From Sphingomonas faeni (GTDB lineage: Bacteria; Pseudomonadota; Alphaproteobacteria; Sphingomonadales; Sphingomonadaceae), in assembly GCF_023195535.1 (NCBI RefSeq), contig NZ_JALPNF010000007.1, positions 62,001 to 126,000 on the forward strand: a stretch of DNA of 64,000 nucleotides, in the 5' to 3' direction. Below are positions 1-8,961 of the stretch, piece by piece. How positions within the stretch are numbered: position 1 is the stretch's first letter; each line of letters starts with the position of its first letter. A program made the position numbers and the translations under genes. The notes beneath the pieces are model-generated. The model was not told the origin of the DNA and ran no database searches. It saw only the letters and a program-made list of their open reading frames with translations.

Positions 1-102
1 AGCGCATCCTCGGGCGGCGGTAGCGGCGGCGGGGCACGTGGCGGCGGCTTCGGTCAGACCGGCGGGTTCTCGGACGATCTCGACGACGACGTGCCGTTCT
101 AA
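1..102 (+). CDS. ssb: Single-stranded DNA-binding protein SSB, C-terminal end (partial)
   Basis: Only the last 33 codons lie in the window; the gene enters from the left edge. The visible part is a glycine/serine-rich linker followed by the acidic tip ending in DDDVPF and a TAA stop. That tip is the conserved SSB tail which docks partner proteins such as helicases, primase and Pol III chi. The oligonucleotide-binding domain is outside the window, so the call rests on the linker composition and the hallmark tail. The next gene begins 5 bp downstream on the same strand. Confidence 0.85.
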   Translation, partial: SASSGGGSGGGARGGGFGQTGGFSDDLDDDVPF

Positions 103-107
103 GCTCC

Positions 108-1637
108 GTGCCGACGCTGCATTCAATTCCTGCACCTTCGTTCGACGAGGCCGAGCGCTCACGCGTGATCTCGGCCTACGACGTCGCGGGCGCGCGCGCG
201 AAGGGTCAGCTCGACGACATCGTGTCGTTCGCGGCCGAGCTTTGCGACGCGCCGATCGCGTTGCTGAGCCTGGTCGAGGAGGAATATCAACGGTTTCTCG
301 CGCGTAGCGGTACCGATCTGGAGCAGACGCCGCGCAGCATGTCGTTCTGCGCACATGCGATGCACCATTACGAGGTGATGGAAGTGCCGGATGCGCGGAA
401 CGATCCGCGCTTCGTCGACAACCCCCTGGTGACCGGCGAGCCGTATGTACGGTTCTACGCGGGCGCGCCGCTGGTCTCCAGCGAAGGCGTGCCGCTTGGT
501 GCACTGTGCGTTTTGGCGCCCGACCCGCGCGAGGGGCTGACGCGGTTCCAGCGAGATGGCCTGACGTTGCTCGCCAAGACGGCGATGGGACGGCTCGACG
601 ATCGTCGCACGGCCCGCGAGCAGGCCTTTGCCGAGGCCAAGGCACGCCGCGTTCTCGAGGCAAGCGACCTGAAGTTCCGCACGCTAGCCGACACCATGCC
701 GCAAATGGTGTGGTCGACACTGCCCGACGGCTTTCACGATTATTTCAATGCACGCTGGTACGAATTCACGGGGACGCCGCCGGGGACGACCGACGGCGAA
801 GGCTGGAACGACATGTTCCATCCCGAAGACCAGGATCGCGCCTGGTCGGTCTGGCGGCACTCGCTGGAAACGGGCGAGCCGTATAATATCGAATACCGGC
901 TGCGGCATTTCGACGGCACGTACCGCTGGGTACTCGGCCGCGCGCTGCCGGTGCGCGACGAAAGCGGTGCGATCCAGCGCTGGTTCGGGACGTGCACCGA
1001 CATCCACGAACAAAAGCTCGCCTATGAAGAGCGCGAGGTCATCAGCCAGGAGCTGAGCCACCGCATCAAGAACATCTTCGCGGTGATCGCCGGGCTGATC
1101 GCGTTCGCCGCACGTGGCAAACCCGAATTCGCCGGCATCGCGACCGACCTGCGCCACCGCATTACCGCGCTGGGCCGCGCCCATGACTTCGTCCGGCCCC
1201 ACAGCGCCAATTCACGTCCGTCGGCGGCGCAGAACAGCCTGCGCGGCCTGTTGCACGAGCTGTTCGAGCCGTATCAGCGCGTCGATTCGATGCGCGTCAC
1301 GGTGTCGGGCGACGACGTGACGATCGACGATCGCTCCGCCACGCCGCTCGCCCTGCTGTTCCACGAGCTGGCGACCAACGCGACCAAATATGGCGGGCTC
1401 GCTACCGAGCTGGGCACCGTACGGATTACCGTGACCTCGGACGACGGCATGGTCAGACTGACTTGGCGCGAGGAAGGTGGGCCGATCGTTACCGAACCAG
1501 CGACGCCGGCAGGGTTCGGCACGCAGCTCATCGAAATGAGCGCAGTGCGTCAGCTGGGTGGCAATATCGACCGGCAGTGGAACGCCTCGGGTCTGACCGT
1601 CGTGCTGGACATCCCGAAAGCCGCGTTCAGCCGTTAG
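108..1637 (+). CDS. GAF-PAS sensor histidine kinase of the HWE family
   Basis: A 509-residue soluble sensor kinase with no membrane segment. A GAF domain spans about residues 25-165, a PAS domain about 187-305 (with the PAC-like WFGTCTDIHEQK end), and a HisKA_2/HWE kinase core follows. The phospho-acceptor His318 sits in ELSHRIKNIF. The N-box HELATNATKYGG starts at His419 and the G1 region holds WREEGG, so the defining His and Trp-x-Glu of HWE kinases are all present. The start is GTG, 5 bp after ssb. The gene converges on a single-domain receiver with a 4-bp overlap, its probable partner. GAF/PAS ligand or light input cannot be read from sequence; HWE kinases often serve stress or light responses. 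Confidence 0.88.
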   Translation: MPTLHSIPAPSFDEAERSRVISAYDVAGARAKGQLDDIVSFAAELCDAPIALLSLVEEEYQRFLARSGTDLEQTPRSMSFCAHAMHHYEVMEVPDARNDPRFVDNPLVTGEPYVRFYAGAPLVSSEGVPLGALCVLAPDPREGLTRFQRDGLTLLAKTAMGRLDDRRTAREQAFAEAKARRVLEASDLKFRTLADTMPQMVWSTLPDGFHDYFNARWYEFTGTPPGTTDGEGWNDMFHPEDQDRAWSVWRHSLETGEPYNIEYRLRHFDGTYRWVLGRALPVRDESGAIQRWFGTCTDIHEQKLAYEEREVISQELSHRIKNIFAVIAGLIAFAARGKPEFAGIATDLRHRITALGRAHDFVRPHSANSRPSAAQNSLRGLLHELFEPYQRVDSMRVTVSGDDVTIDDRSATPLALLFHELATNATKYGGLATELGTVRITVTSDDGMVRLTWREEGGPIVTEPATPAGFGTQLIEMSAVRQLGGNIDRQWNASGLTVVLDIPKAAFSR

Positions 1638-2014
1638 ACGATGCGGATGACATCGTCATGGGCGACCGGCTTCTCGTCGCAGGCGAGGGCAGCCGCTGCC
1701 AGGATCGCCGCGTCGCTGAACGGCTTGCGGATATAGCCGAGACACTCGGCATCGCCGATTTGCGCGGGATTGGCGGTGACGAACACGACCTTGACGCCGT
1801 ATTCGTCCGACATCCGCTTGGCGATCTCGGGCCCGGTCGCACCATCGCGCAGATTGATATCGACGAACGCGAAGCTGCATCCCGGCGCCGCCGCGATAGC
1901 GCTCTCGCGATCGGCCGCGATCCCCGCGACGCCGTACCCGGCATCGATGAGGATTCTCTCGAGGTCGAGTGCGACGAAAATCTCGTCTTCGACAATGAGG
2001 GCGGTCTTGGTCAT
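1634..2014 (-). CDS. Single-domain response regulator (receiver only)
   Basis: A 126-residue CheY-like receiver with no output domain. The acidic pocket is Glu9-Asp10 (ALIVEDE), the phosphorylation site is Asp52 (FVDINLRDG), the switch Thr80 is in FVTANP, and Lys97 is in YIRKPF. It therefore should accept a phosphate but has no DNA-binding part, so it probably acts as a phosphate shuttle or protein-binding regulator. Its stop overlaps the stop of the convergent HWE kinase by 4 bp, which makes that kinase the obvious candidate partner. It lacks the FATGUY signature of the Sphingomonas stress regulator SdrG. Confidence 0.85.
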   Translation of the reverse strand: MTKTALIVEDEIFVALDLERILIDAGYGVAGIAADRESAIAAAPGCSFAFVDINLRDGATGPEIAKRMSDEYGVKVVFVTANPAQIGDAECLGYIRKPFSDAAILAAAALACDEKPVAHDDVIRIV

Positions 2015-2108
2015 CGGCGTGTTAACCGGTCGTCACAGGATAGGTTCCGTAGCGATACTGATCTCAATCAGTATTCGACGACATAGTGTCACATTTATCG
2101 CCGGACCG

Positions 2109-2696
2109 TTACCGTCGCAGCAGGAATACTGCGTGCTCTGCAAACAGGTTGGCGGCGCCCGCGCCGGTGCGCTTGTCGCCCGACAGGAACCACGCATCCT
2201 CGACGATAATTCCGCGCGCCTTCACGAAGCTGCGGAAATCGTCGATCGTGACGTGGTGGATGTTGGGCGTATCGTACCAGCTCTCGGGCAATTGCCGCGT
2301 CACCGGCATCCGCCCACCCCACAGTAGCGACAGCCGGACGCGCCAATGCGCGAAATTGGGGAAGCTGACGAACGCGTGCCGACCGATCCGGAGCAGGTGA
2401 TCGAGCACGAGGTCGGGCGCGCGCGCGGTCTGCAAGGTCTGGCTGAGGATCGCGTAATCGAAGCTGCCGTCGGGGTAGCCCGCGAGGTCGATATCCGCAT
2501 CGCCCTGGATCACCGACAGCCCACGCGCGACCGCGGAAGCGACGTTGTGCGCATCGATCTCCAGTCCGCGCGCATCGACGTCGCGGGTGTCGCGGAGTGC
2601 CGCCATCAGCGCACCGTCGCCACAGCCGATATCGAGCACGCGACTGCCTTGCGCGACGTTCTCGGCGATGACGGCGAGGTCGGTCCGTAAGGTCAT
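2109..2696 (-). CDS. metW: Methionine biosynthesis protein MetW
   Basis: A 195-residue class I methyltransferase-fold protein with the SAM-binding motif VLDIGCGDG near residues 20-28 and the family stretch FVSFPNFAHWRVRLSLLWGG. MetW works with MetX in the acetylation route of homoserine to methionine in many proteobacteria; its exact chemistry is less well defined than that of MetX. The start chosen (MTLRTDL) overlaps the stop of the upstream acetyltransferase gene as ATGA, so it is the third gene of a metX-GNAT-metW operon. An in-frame extension upstream runs through the neighbour and was rejected. Confidence 0.92.
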   Translation of the reverse strand: MTLRTDLAVIAENVAQGSRVLDIGCGDGALMAALRDTRDVDARGLEIDAHNVASAVARGLSVIQGDADIDLAGYPDGSFDYAILSQTLQTARAPDLVLDHLLRIGRHAFVSFPNFAHWRVRLSLLWGGRMPVTRQLPESWYDTPNIHHVTIDDFRSFVKARGIIVEDAWFLSGDKRTGAGAANLFAEHAVFLLRR

Positions 2697-3127
2697 GGTG
2701 CGGTCCGTAATTGCTCGGCGAGGCCGGGGGCGAGCCGTTCCATGTAGCGATCGGCGCGGACCAGCGGGTGGAAGCCGAGGTCGGCGTATACGCCGTGTGC
2801 GTCGGCAGTGACGAGGCCGATCCGCCGCAGCCCGGCGAACGATGGATGATCCAGGAACCAGCCCACCATCCGCCGCCCCAGGCCCTGCCCGCGCACGGAC
2901 TCCTCGACCCAGACATCGGCAAGCCACGCGAACGTCGCATGATCGGTTATCATCCGCGCGAACCCCACTTGAGCGCCGTCCTGATACGCACCGAGGCAAT
3001 GCGAGCCGGCGATCGCGCGCTCGACCAGATCGCGTTCGATCCCCGGCGACCAGTAGCTGCTTGCCAGCCAGCCATGGATGCGATCGACCTGCAACCGGCT
3101 CGCGTCGTCCGAAAGGATAATCGTCAT
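2693..3127 (-). CDS. GNAT family N-acetyltransferase
   Basis: A 144-residue GNAT protein. The acetyl-CoA pyrophosphate-binding motif A is visible as [15 protein letters not shown], preceded by the beta-4 strand [11 protein letters not shown], and the C-terminal YADLGFHPL motif is typical of the fold. It starts with ATG overlapping the metX stop (ATGA) and its stop overlaps the metW start (ATGA), so it is translationally embedded in the methionine operon. The substrate is unknown. Its position could mean a link to amino-acid metabolism, or simple hitch-hiking in the operon. Confidence 0.88.
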   Translation of the reverse strand: MTIILSDDASRLQVDRIHGWLASSYWSPGIERDLVERAIAGSHCLGAYQDGAQVGFARMITDHATFAWLADVWVEESVRGQGLGRRMVGWFLDHPSFAGLRRIGLVTADAHGVYADLGFHPLVRADRYMERLAPGLAEQLRTAP

Positions 3128-4290
3128 CGCCCCGCCCTCAGGAAACCGTCGACGACCCGGTTGAGATCGGGCGCCTCGAGCAGGAATGCGTCGTGGCCGT
3201 ACGGGCTCGACAGCTCGACGAAGCTGACCGGCGCACCGGCTGCGTTCAGCGCCTGGACGATCGCCCGCGATTCGGCAGTCGGGTACAGCCAGTCGGTGTC
3301 GAAGCTGACGAGGCAGAATCGCGATTTGGTCGCTCGAAACGCGTTGGCGAGCAGCCCGCCATGCTCCTCGGCGAGATCGAAATAATCCATCGCCCGGGTG
3401 ATGTAGAGGTACGAGTTCGCATCGAACCGGTCGGTGAAGGCGAGGCCCTGGTGGCGCAGATAGCTCTCGACCTGGAAATCGGCGTCGAACCCGAACGATT
3501 TCGCGTCGCGCGCCTGGAGCCGCCGCCCGAATTTCTCGGTCAGCCCGGCTTCGGACAGATAGGTGATGTGCGCCGCCATCCGCGCGACCGCGAGCCCCGC
3601 GGTCGGCGCTGCGTCGTCGTGATACTCGCCGCCGCGCCAGTTCGGGTCGGCCATCACCGCCTGGCGTCCGACCTCGTGGAACGCGATGTTCTGCGCGGTG
3701 TGCCGCGCGGTCGAGGCGATCACCACGCACGCCTTCACCCGGTCGGGGAAAGTCGCGGGCCAGCTCAGCGCCTGCATCCCACCCATCGATCCGCCGACCA
3801 CCGCGTGGAGCACGTCGACGCCGAGATGATCGAGCAGCATCGCCTGCGCGCGCACCATGTCGCGGATCGTGATGACCGGAAACCCCATCGCCCAGGGCCG
3901 CCCGGTGGCCGGATTGATCGTCGCCGGCCCCGACGAGCCCATGCAGCTGCCGAGCACGTTCGCGCAGACGACGAAGTGGCGCGCGGGGTCGATCGGCTTG
4001 CCCTCGCCGACCATGCGCGTCCACCAGCCGGGCTTGCCGGTGCGGGGGTGGTTCGACGCGACATGCTGGTCCCCGGTCAGCGCGTGGCAGATCAGGATCG
4101 CGTTCGACGCGTCGGCGTTGAGCGTGCCGTAGGTCTCATACGCGATATCGACCGGCGACAGCAGCACGCCGCCATCGAGGCGCAGCGGCCCCGGCAACGT
4201 GACGCGCCGTGCGAGGCCGAAACGCGGGTCGGTGTCGTGGCCGGTGCTGGGGTCGATGGCAGGCGTGTCGAGCATGCCGCGCGCTACCAT
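3124..4290 (-). CDS. metX: Homoserine O-acetyltransferase MetX
   Basis: An alpha/beta-hydrolase-fold enzyme that transfers acetyl from acetyl-CoA to homoserine, the first committed step of methionine synthesis. The nucleophile elbow GGSMGG places Ser168 (counting from the start given), with the acid in FDTDWLYP and the histidine in [11 protein letters not shown]; the [10 protein letters not shown] loop is conserved. Length about 388 residues fits the family. Two starts are plausible, at 4290 (MVARGM) and 4275 (MLDTPA); neither has a strong ribosome site. It heads the metX-GNAT-metW operon. No SAM-II riboswitch pattern was recognised in its short leader, which runs into a repeat element. Confidence 0.94.
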   Translation of the reverse strand: MVARGMLDTPAIDPSTGHDTDPRFGLARRVTLPGPLRLDGGVLLSPVDIAYETYGTLNADASNAILICHALTGDQHVASNHPRTGKPGWWTRMVGEGKPIDPARHFVVCANVLGSCMGSSGPATINPATGRPWAMGFPVITIRDMVRAQAMLLDHLGVDVLHAVVGGSMGGMQALSWPATFPDRVKACVVIASTARHTAQNIAFHEVGRQAVMADPNWRGGEYHDDAAPTAGLAVARMAAHITYLSEAGLTEKFGRRLQARDAKSFGFDADFQVESYLRHQGLAFTDRFDANSYLYITRAMDYFDLAEEHGGLLANAFRATKSRFCLVSFDTDWLYPTAESRAIVQALNAAGAPVSFVELSSPYGHDAFLLEAPDLNRVVDGFLRAGR

Positions 4291-4324
4291 AAGCGCCCGC
4301 GAACATGCCAGCGCTGCGTCCTCG

Positions 4325-4447
4325 ATCCTCCCCCGCAAAGGGGGGGTGGCTGGCCCTTGCCAGACGGAGGGGGAGGAAAGGAAAACCGCTGTTGCGTCAC
4401 CCTCCCCCTACGTCGCTTCGCGCCACCCCCCCCTTGCGGGGGAGGAT
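4325..4447. repeat. Intergenic inverted-repeat element, family A (copy 1)
   Basis: The ends ATCCTCCCCCGCAA and TTGCGGGGGAGGAT are exact inverted repeats. Inside are two further arms around TGGCTGG...CCAG and GGAGGGGGAGG / CCTCCCCCT. The same layout recurs at 10651, 12614 and 54928. It fills most of the gap between metX and hisC and could fold into a long hairpin with side arms. Confidence 0.85.
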
Positions 4448-4481
4448 TAGCCGAACCGTCCCGTCATCCGTCCCCCCTCCT

Positions 4482-4565
4482 CCGTCATCCTGACGAAAGT
4501 CAGGACCCAGGGTAACGAGCGGTGACTTCCGTGGCTCTGGGTCCTGACTATCGTCAAGATGACGG
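4482..4565. repeat. Intergenic inverted-repeat element, family B (copy 1)
   Basis: Left arm CGTCATCCTGACGAAAGTCA followed by GGACCCAG; the right half, CTGGGTCCTGAC then TATCGTCAAGATGACGG, is its near-exact inverse. Near-identical copies lie at 25475 and, with a different arm sequence, at 32457. Together with the family A copy it accounts for the roughly 375 bp without genes before hisC. Confidence 0.85.
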
Positions 4566-4665
4566 GGGGAAGCGGGCGGACTCGATGCCGACCTTGGCCA
4601 AACACCATCCCACCCACGCACAAATATTTGCCACCGCGGCACCGCGCCCGCTATGTCCCGCGGCC

Positions 4666-5775
4666 ATGACAAACATCATGCCCGCACCCGCGCCGAAGCC
4701 CTGGATTCTGGGGATCGCGCCGTACACGCCCGGTCGCTCGACGACCGACGATGGCCGCACGGTGATCAAACTGTCGTCGAACGAAAACCCGCTCGGCACC
4801 AGCCCCGCCGCGAAGGCCGCGTTCGATGACGCCGACCGGACGCTGGAACGCTACCCCGACGCCGGCGCGACCGCGCTGCGCGAGGCATTGGCGGCGCATT
4901 ACGACCTCGATCCGGCACGCGTGATCTACGGCACCGGCTCGGACGAGATCCTGCATCTGGTCGCTGGCGCCTACGCCGGCCCGGGCGACGAGATCATCCA
5001 CGTCCGCTACGGCTTCGCGGTCTACGAGATCGCGACGCGCCGGGTAGGAGCAGAACCCGTCATCGTCGACGACCGCGACTACGCCACCGACGTCGACGCG
5101 ATCCTCGCCGCGGTCACCGAGCGCACGCGAGTCGTGTTCGTCGCCAACCCGAACAATCCGACCGGCACCTTCACGCCGCGCGCCGAAATCGCGCGGCTGC
5201 ATGCCGGCCTGCCGAAGTCGGTGCTGCTCGTGCTCGACCAGGCCTATGCCGAATATCTCTCGCCGGAAGAGGACGATGCGGGCCTCGCGCTGGCGATGAC
5301 CGAGGCGAACGTGCTCGTCACGCGGACCTTCTCGAAGATCCACGGTCTTGCCGCCGAGCGGATCGGCTGGGGCTATGCCTGCGCGCCGATCATTGACGCG
5401 ATGCACCGCATCCGCGCACCGTTCAACGTGACCACCGCGGGCCAGGCCGCCGCAGTCGCGGCGATCGCCGACACCGGCTTCGTCGAGGCGACGCGCGCGC
5501 ACAACGACACGTGGCGCGGCTGGTTCGTCGAGCAGATCGGGCAGATGGGCAATGCCGGGCTTCGTTGCGTACCCTCCAAGGCGAACTTCGTGCTCGTGCT
5601 GTTCGAGGGCAAGCTGACCGCCGACGCCGCCTATCACGGGCTGATGGAGGCGGGCTACATCGTCCGCTGGCTGCCGGGCCAGGGCCTGCCGAACGCGCTG
5701 CGCATCACGATCGGCACCGAGGAGGAAACGCGCGGCGTCACCGCGGCGCTGCGCAACCTAGTCGAATCCGCCTGA
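4666..5775 (+). CDS. hisC: Histidinol-phosphate / aromatic aminotransferase HisC
   Basis: A fold-type I PLP aminotransferase of 369 residues. The PLP-binding Lys224 lies in [15 protein letters not shown], with SSNENPLG near the N-terminus, the NPNNPTG motif and the Arg of LRITIGT at the end, all standard for HisC. It transaminates histidinol phosphate in histidine synthesis. Its stop shares one base with the start of the next gene, a prephenate/cyclohexadienyl dehydrogenase, so a second role on phenylalanine and tyrosine precursors is likely; such dual function is described for the Zymomonas enzyme linked to tyrC. Start at 4666 (MTNIMP) is preferred; 4678 is an alternative. Confidence 0.9.
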   Translation: MTNIMPAPAPKPWILGIAPYTPGRSTTDDGRTVIKLSSNENPLGTSPAAKAAFDDADRTLERYPDAGATALREALAAHYDLDPARVIYGTGSDEILHLVAGAYAGPGDEIIHVRYGFAVYEIATRRVGAEPVIVDDRDYATDVDAILAAVTERTRVVFVANPNNPTGTFTPRAEIARLHAGLPKSVLLVLDQAYAEYLSPEEDDAGLALAMTEANVLVTRTFSKIHGLAAERIGWGYACAPIIDAMHRIRAPFNVTTAGQAAAVAAIADTGFVEATRAHNDTWRGWFVEQIGQMGNAGLRCVPSKANFVLVLFEGKLTADAAYHGLMEAGYIVRWLPGQGLPNALRITIGTEEETRGVTAALRNLVESA

Positions 5776-6683
5776 TGCTGCCGTTCGCGCGCGTCACGAT
5801 CATCGGGCTGGGACTGATCGGTTCGTCGGTGGCGCGCGCGGTACGGGACACGATGCCGACGGTCCGCGTGACCGGCTACGACGCCGACGCCAGCGTGCGC
5901 GAGACGGCAGACCGGCTGCAGTTCTGCGACGACGTTGCGGACTCGGCGGGGGCCGCGGTGATCGACGCCGACCTCGTGATCCTGTGCGTCCCCGTCGGCA
6001 TCATGGGCGATGTCGCGCGCGCGTTCGCGGCCGAACTTCCCGCCGATGCGATCGTCAGCGACGTCGGCAGCTGCAAGGCCGAGATCGTCCGCGCGCTCAC
6101 CGAAGCGCTGCCGAACGCGACCGTCATCCCCGCCCACCCGGTCGCCGGCACGGAGCGCAGCGGCCCCGAGGCCGGTTTCGCAACGCTGTTCCGCCACCGC
6201 TGGTGCATCGTCACGCCCCCCGAGGGCGCCGACCCGGTCGCGGTCGAGCGCGTTTCCGAATTCTGGCGGCGGCTCGGCGCGCAGGTCGAGACGATGGCGC
6301 CCGAGCACCACGACCGTGTCCTCGCCGTCACCAGCCATCTGCCGCATCTGATCGCCTACACGATCGTTGGCACCGCGGGCGATCTCGAGGAGGTGACCCA
6401 GTCCGAGGTCATCAAATATTCCGCCGGCGGCTTCCGCGACTTCACCCGGATCGCGGCGTCCGACCCGACCATGTGGCGCGACATCTTCCTCAACAACCGC
6501 GAGGCGGTGCTGGAGATGCTGCAGCGCTTCTCAGAGGACCTGAGCCATCTCCAGCGCGCGATCCGCTGGGGCGATGGGGATGCGCTGTTCGACCTGTTCA
6601 CGCGGACTCGGGCGATCCGGCGGAGCATCGTCGAGCAGGGGCAGGACGACGACGTCCAGGATTTCGGGCGTACGCACGGCTGA
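5775..6683 (+). CDS. tyrA: Prephenate/cyclohexadienyl dehydrogenase (tyrosine synthesis)
   Basis: A 302-residue NAD(P)-dependent dehydrogenase. The Rossmann motif GLGLIGSSVARA is at residues about 11-22, the DVGSCKAEIV loop and the catalytic HPVAGTERSG segment follow, and SHLPHLIAY in the helical domain is the conserved substrate-binding stretch. It oxidises prephenate and/or arogenate in tyrosine synthesis. The ATG overlaps the hisC stop as TGATG, so the two are translationally coupled and the aminotransferase can feed the same pathway. The monofunctional form (no chorismate mutase domain) matches TyrC of Zymomonas. Confidence 0.9.
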   Translation: MLPFARVTIIGLGLIGSSVARAVRDTMPTVRVTGYDADASVRETADRLQFCDDVADSAGAAVIDADLVILCVPVGIMGDVARAFAAELPADAIVSDVGSCKAEIVRALTEALPNATVIPAHPVAGTERSGPEAGFATLFRHRWCIVTPPEGADPVAVERVSEFWRRLGAQVETMAPEHHDRVLAVTSHLPHLIAYTIVGTAGDLEEVTQSEVIKYSAGGFRDFTRIAASDPTMWRDIFLNNREAVLEMLQRFSEDLSHLQRAIRWGDGDALFDLFTRTRAIRRSIVEQGQDDDVQDFGRTHG

Positions 6684-6720
6684 GCTGGAGCCACCGTACC
6701 GTTTAGAAGTTAGAAGCGCA

Positions 6721-6824
6721 CCTCCCCGGCGGAGGCCGGGGCCCAGTTGGGTAGGCCGAAGTAACAGCGCACAACGCACATTAGCGACGTCGCCCAACTG
6801 GGCCCCGGCCTCCGCCGGGGTGGT
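6721..6824. repeat. Intergenic inverted-repeat element, family E (copy 1)
   Basis: Left arm CCCCGGCGGAGGCCGGGG then CCCAGTTGGG; right arm CCCAACTGGG then CCCCGGCCTCCGCCGGGG. Each arm is itself palindromic and the two are inverted copies of each other. It sits between the convergent tyrA and plsC genes, where it could also help end transcription. A second copy is at 58821. Confidence 0.85.
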
Positions 6825-6851
6825 GAATCGGTTGAGGTACCTTCCCCGGAC

Positions 6852-7532
6852 CTAATCCAGCGCGTTCATCGCCGCATGGACCCGCTGCTCAGCCTCCTCC
6901 CGCGGCAGGCCCGGCGGCACCACCTCGCCGAACCGGAACGTGATCACCCCCGGCAGCTTCGGCCCCTTCTTCGGCCACACCAGCCCGCTGTCGCACGCGA
7001 TCGGCACCGTCGGCATCTTCAGCGCTCGATACAGCCCTGCGAACCCCGGCTTGAGCGGCGGATGCTCACCGGGCAAGACGCGCGTCCCCTCGGGAAAGAT
7101 CAGGATCGAGCGGCCCGTCGCCTTGGCCGCGCTCGCTTCGCGCATCATGTTGCGCATGGCCTTCGCCGACGCCTCGCGGTCGACCACGATCGCGCCGTAT
7201 TTACGCGCCGCCCAACCCCAGGCCGGAATGTCGGCCAGCTCGCGCTTCAACACGATCGCCGGGCCGTCCAACAACGCCTGCAATTCGAGCGTCTCGAACA
7301 TCGCCTGGTGCTTGCAGGCGTAGAAAGCCTGCTCGGTCGGGCGAGTCCCCTCGACGCGGATATGCACGCCCAGAATTACCCGCGCGCACCAGCGATGGAA
7401 CCGCGTCCAGATCGTCGAATGCACGATCACCGCGCGCGAGCCGAACAGCGCCGAGATCGGCACGGTCACCACGATCGGCACCGAGATCGTATAGAAAACG
7501 AGCATGAACGCCCAGTTACGCAACCAAATCAT
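6852..7532 (-). CDS. 1-acyl-sn-glycerol-3-phosphate acyltransferase (PlsC family)
   Basis: A 226-residue membrane acyltransferase. An N-terminal membrane segment (about residues 8-30) is followed by the acyltransferase signature: KHQAMFETL stands for the NHxxxxD box (here K-H-Q-x-x-x-E), and FPEGTR is the glycerophosphate-binding motif. It should acylate lysophosphatidate to phosphatidate at the inner membrane. The start ATG overlaps the stop of the ydcF-like gene as ATGA. It is the last gene of the ftsE-ftsX-ydcF-plsC run. The Glu in place of the usual Asp in the first box is common in this subgroup. Confidence 0.88.
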   Translation of the reverse strand: MIWLRNWAFMLVFYTISVPIVVTVPISALFGSRAVIVHSTIWTRFHRWCARVILGVHIRVEGTRPTEQAFYACKHQAMFETLELQALLDGPAIVLKRELADIPAWGWAARKYGAIVVDREASAKAMRNMMREASAAKATGRSILIFPEGTRVLPGEHPPLKPGFAGLYRALKMPTVPIACDSGLVWPKKGPKLPGVITFRFGEVVPPGLPREEAEQRVHAAMNALD

Positions 7533-8065
7533 CCGCCAAATCCAATCCACAACGCGATCCGGCGAAGGATCAACTTGTTGTATTCGTTGACCAAGGTCCC
7601 GAGCCTCGGCGTACCGGGCACACCGTCGCCGAGGATCACCACATTCTTGTCGAGCGCCGCCGACAGCTCCATCCGCGCCCGTGCGACATGCCAATCCGAC
7701 GTCACCAGCCGCACCGACCGGTATTTGTGCACCCGCACCCACTGCGCGGTTTCCTCGGCGTTCGACCGCGTATCGACCGCGTCGGCACCAAGATCGATAC
7801 AGCACGCGAACAGATCAGGCGACGTCCGGTACTCCAGCGCGAGATCGATCGGCCGCACTCCCGGCGCGACGCCGGTCACGAGCATCCGCTTCGCCTGGTG
7901 ATCGCGGAGCAGCGCAATGCCGCGGTCGATACGCCCTGCCCCGCCGGTCGGCACGACGATCGCATCCGTCGTGAAACCGTCGAGCGGCTTGGGCAGCAGC
8001 AGCATGAACACCGCGAACCCGAATGCCCAGGCAAGACCCAGGATGCCGAAGAACCGCACGATCAC
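7529..8065 (-). CDS. YdcF/SanA family protein (DUF218)
   Basis: A 178-residue protein with one N-terminal membrane segment (about residues 5-24) and a DUF218 domain: DAIVVPTGGAGRIDRGIALL, then SNAEETAQWV and VTSDWHVARARMEL, which carry the conserved polar residues of the family. Family members ElyC and SanA act in envelope maintenance, though the reaction is not established. The GTG start overlaps the ftsX stop as GTGA and its stop overlaps plsC as ATGA, so it is coupled to the division ABC system on one side and a phospholipid enzyme on the other, suggesting an envelope role. Confidence 0.85.
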   Translation of the reverse strand: MIVRFFGILGLAWAFGFAVFMLLLPKPLDGFTTDAIVVPTGGAGRIDRGIALLRDHQAKRMLVTGVAPGVRPIDLALEYRTSPDLFACCIDLGADAVDTRSNAEETAQWVRVHKYRSVRLVTSDWHVARARMELSAALDKNVVILGDGVPGTPRLGTLVNEYNKLILRRIALWIGFGG

Positions 8066-8961
8066 AGGATATGCCTCAACGCGCGGACGATCGTAACGCG
8101 GGCGGCGAGCGTGGCGAGGACGACGAACGCGACCGGGAGCAGCGCGAGGAGCACCCAGTCGGCCCCGCCGAGCGTCACGCCCCCGAGCAGTTCGGAACCC
8201 AATCCATGCAATCGGATGCCGATGAACCCGACCACCAGCAGCGCGACGACACCGCCGCCAACGCCACCGATCGTCGCATCGAGCGCGATCCGCCGCTGGA
8301 ACAGCCGCGCGACCTGAAGATCGGTCGAGCCGAGCATGTGCATCACCGCGATCGTCGCGCGGTGCGTCTCGAGCCCGGCGCGCGCGGCGAGCACCACGAC
8401 GGCAGCCGTCGCGCTCGCCATCAACAGAACCAATGCCAGCGCGAGGAAGGTCAGCGCGCGCATCACATCGTTGACCGGCGACATCCAGCTTTCATGCCGA
8501 TCGACGCGAATGGTTGGGCCGAGCCGCCGCACCGTGGCCGCGACCCGCGCGGCCGCCGCCTCGCCGTGATCCGCGAGGTCGACGTCGATCATCGCCGGCA
8601 CCGGCAATTGCGGATCGGCGCCGTCGGACCCAAGCCAGGGTTGCAGCAACCGTGTCAGTTCGGCGCGATCGACCGGCGTCGCTTTCGCTACCGCCGGTAT
8701 CCTGCGCAAGGCGGCAAGCACGCGCGCGGCGGCGACGTCCCGGCGCACCGGATCGCCATCGACGATCTGCACCGTCAACCGCCCCGCCAACTGCCGATCG
8801 AGCAACCGCGCCGCCCCCGCCGTCGCGAGGCCAAGTGCCGCGGCGAGCATCGTCAGGAACAGCATGATCGCCATCACCCACGTCATCGCGCGCAGGCCGC
8901 CGGCTTCGTCGAGTACACGGCGTTCGGCGGAAGACCGCGCTTTGGTGGCGCGACCGATCAT
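8062..8961 (-). CDS. ftsX: Cell division protein FtsX (ABC permease)
   Basis: A 299-residue permease with four predicted membrane spans (about residues 25-50, 165-190, 215-240 and 260-285) and a large periplasmic loop between the first two, the FtsX layout. With FtsE it forms the complex that activates peptidoglycan hydrolases at the septum. It overlaps ftsE upstream by ATGA and the ydcF-like gene downstream by GTGA. Sequence similarity outside the permease core is weak in FtsX proteins, so the call leans on the membrane pattern and the coupling to ftsE. Confidence 0.87.
   Translation of the reverse strand: MIGRATKARSSAERRVLDEAGGLRAMTWVMAIMLFLTMLAAALGLATAGAARLLDRQLAGRLTVQIVDGDPVRRDVAAARVLAALRRIPAVAKATPVDRAELTRLLQPWLGSDGADPQLPVPAMIDVDLADHGEAAAARVAATVRRLGPTIRVDRHESWMSPVNDVMRALTFLALALVLLMASATAAVVVLAARAGLETHRATIAVMHMLGSTDLQVARLFQRRIALDATIGGVGGGVVALLVVGFIGIRLHGLGSELLGGVTLGGADWVLLALLPVAFVVLATLAARVTIVRALRHIL

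Noticed and set aside
4276..4324. SAM-II riboswitch before metX
   Set aside because: The leader is short and has none of the conserved SAM-II pseudoknot bases that I could recognise.
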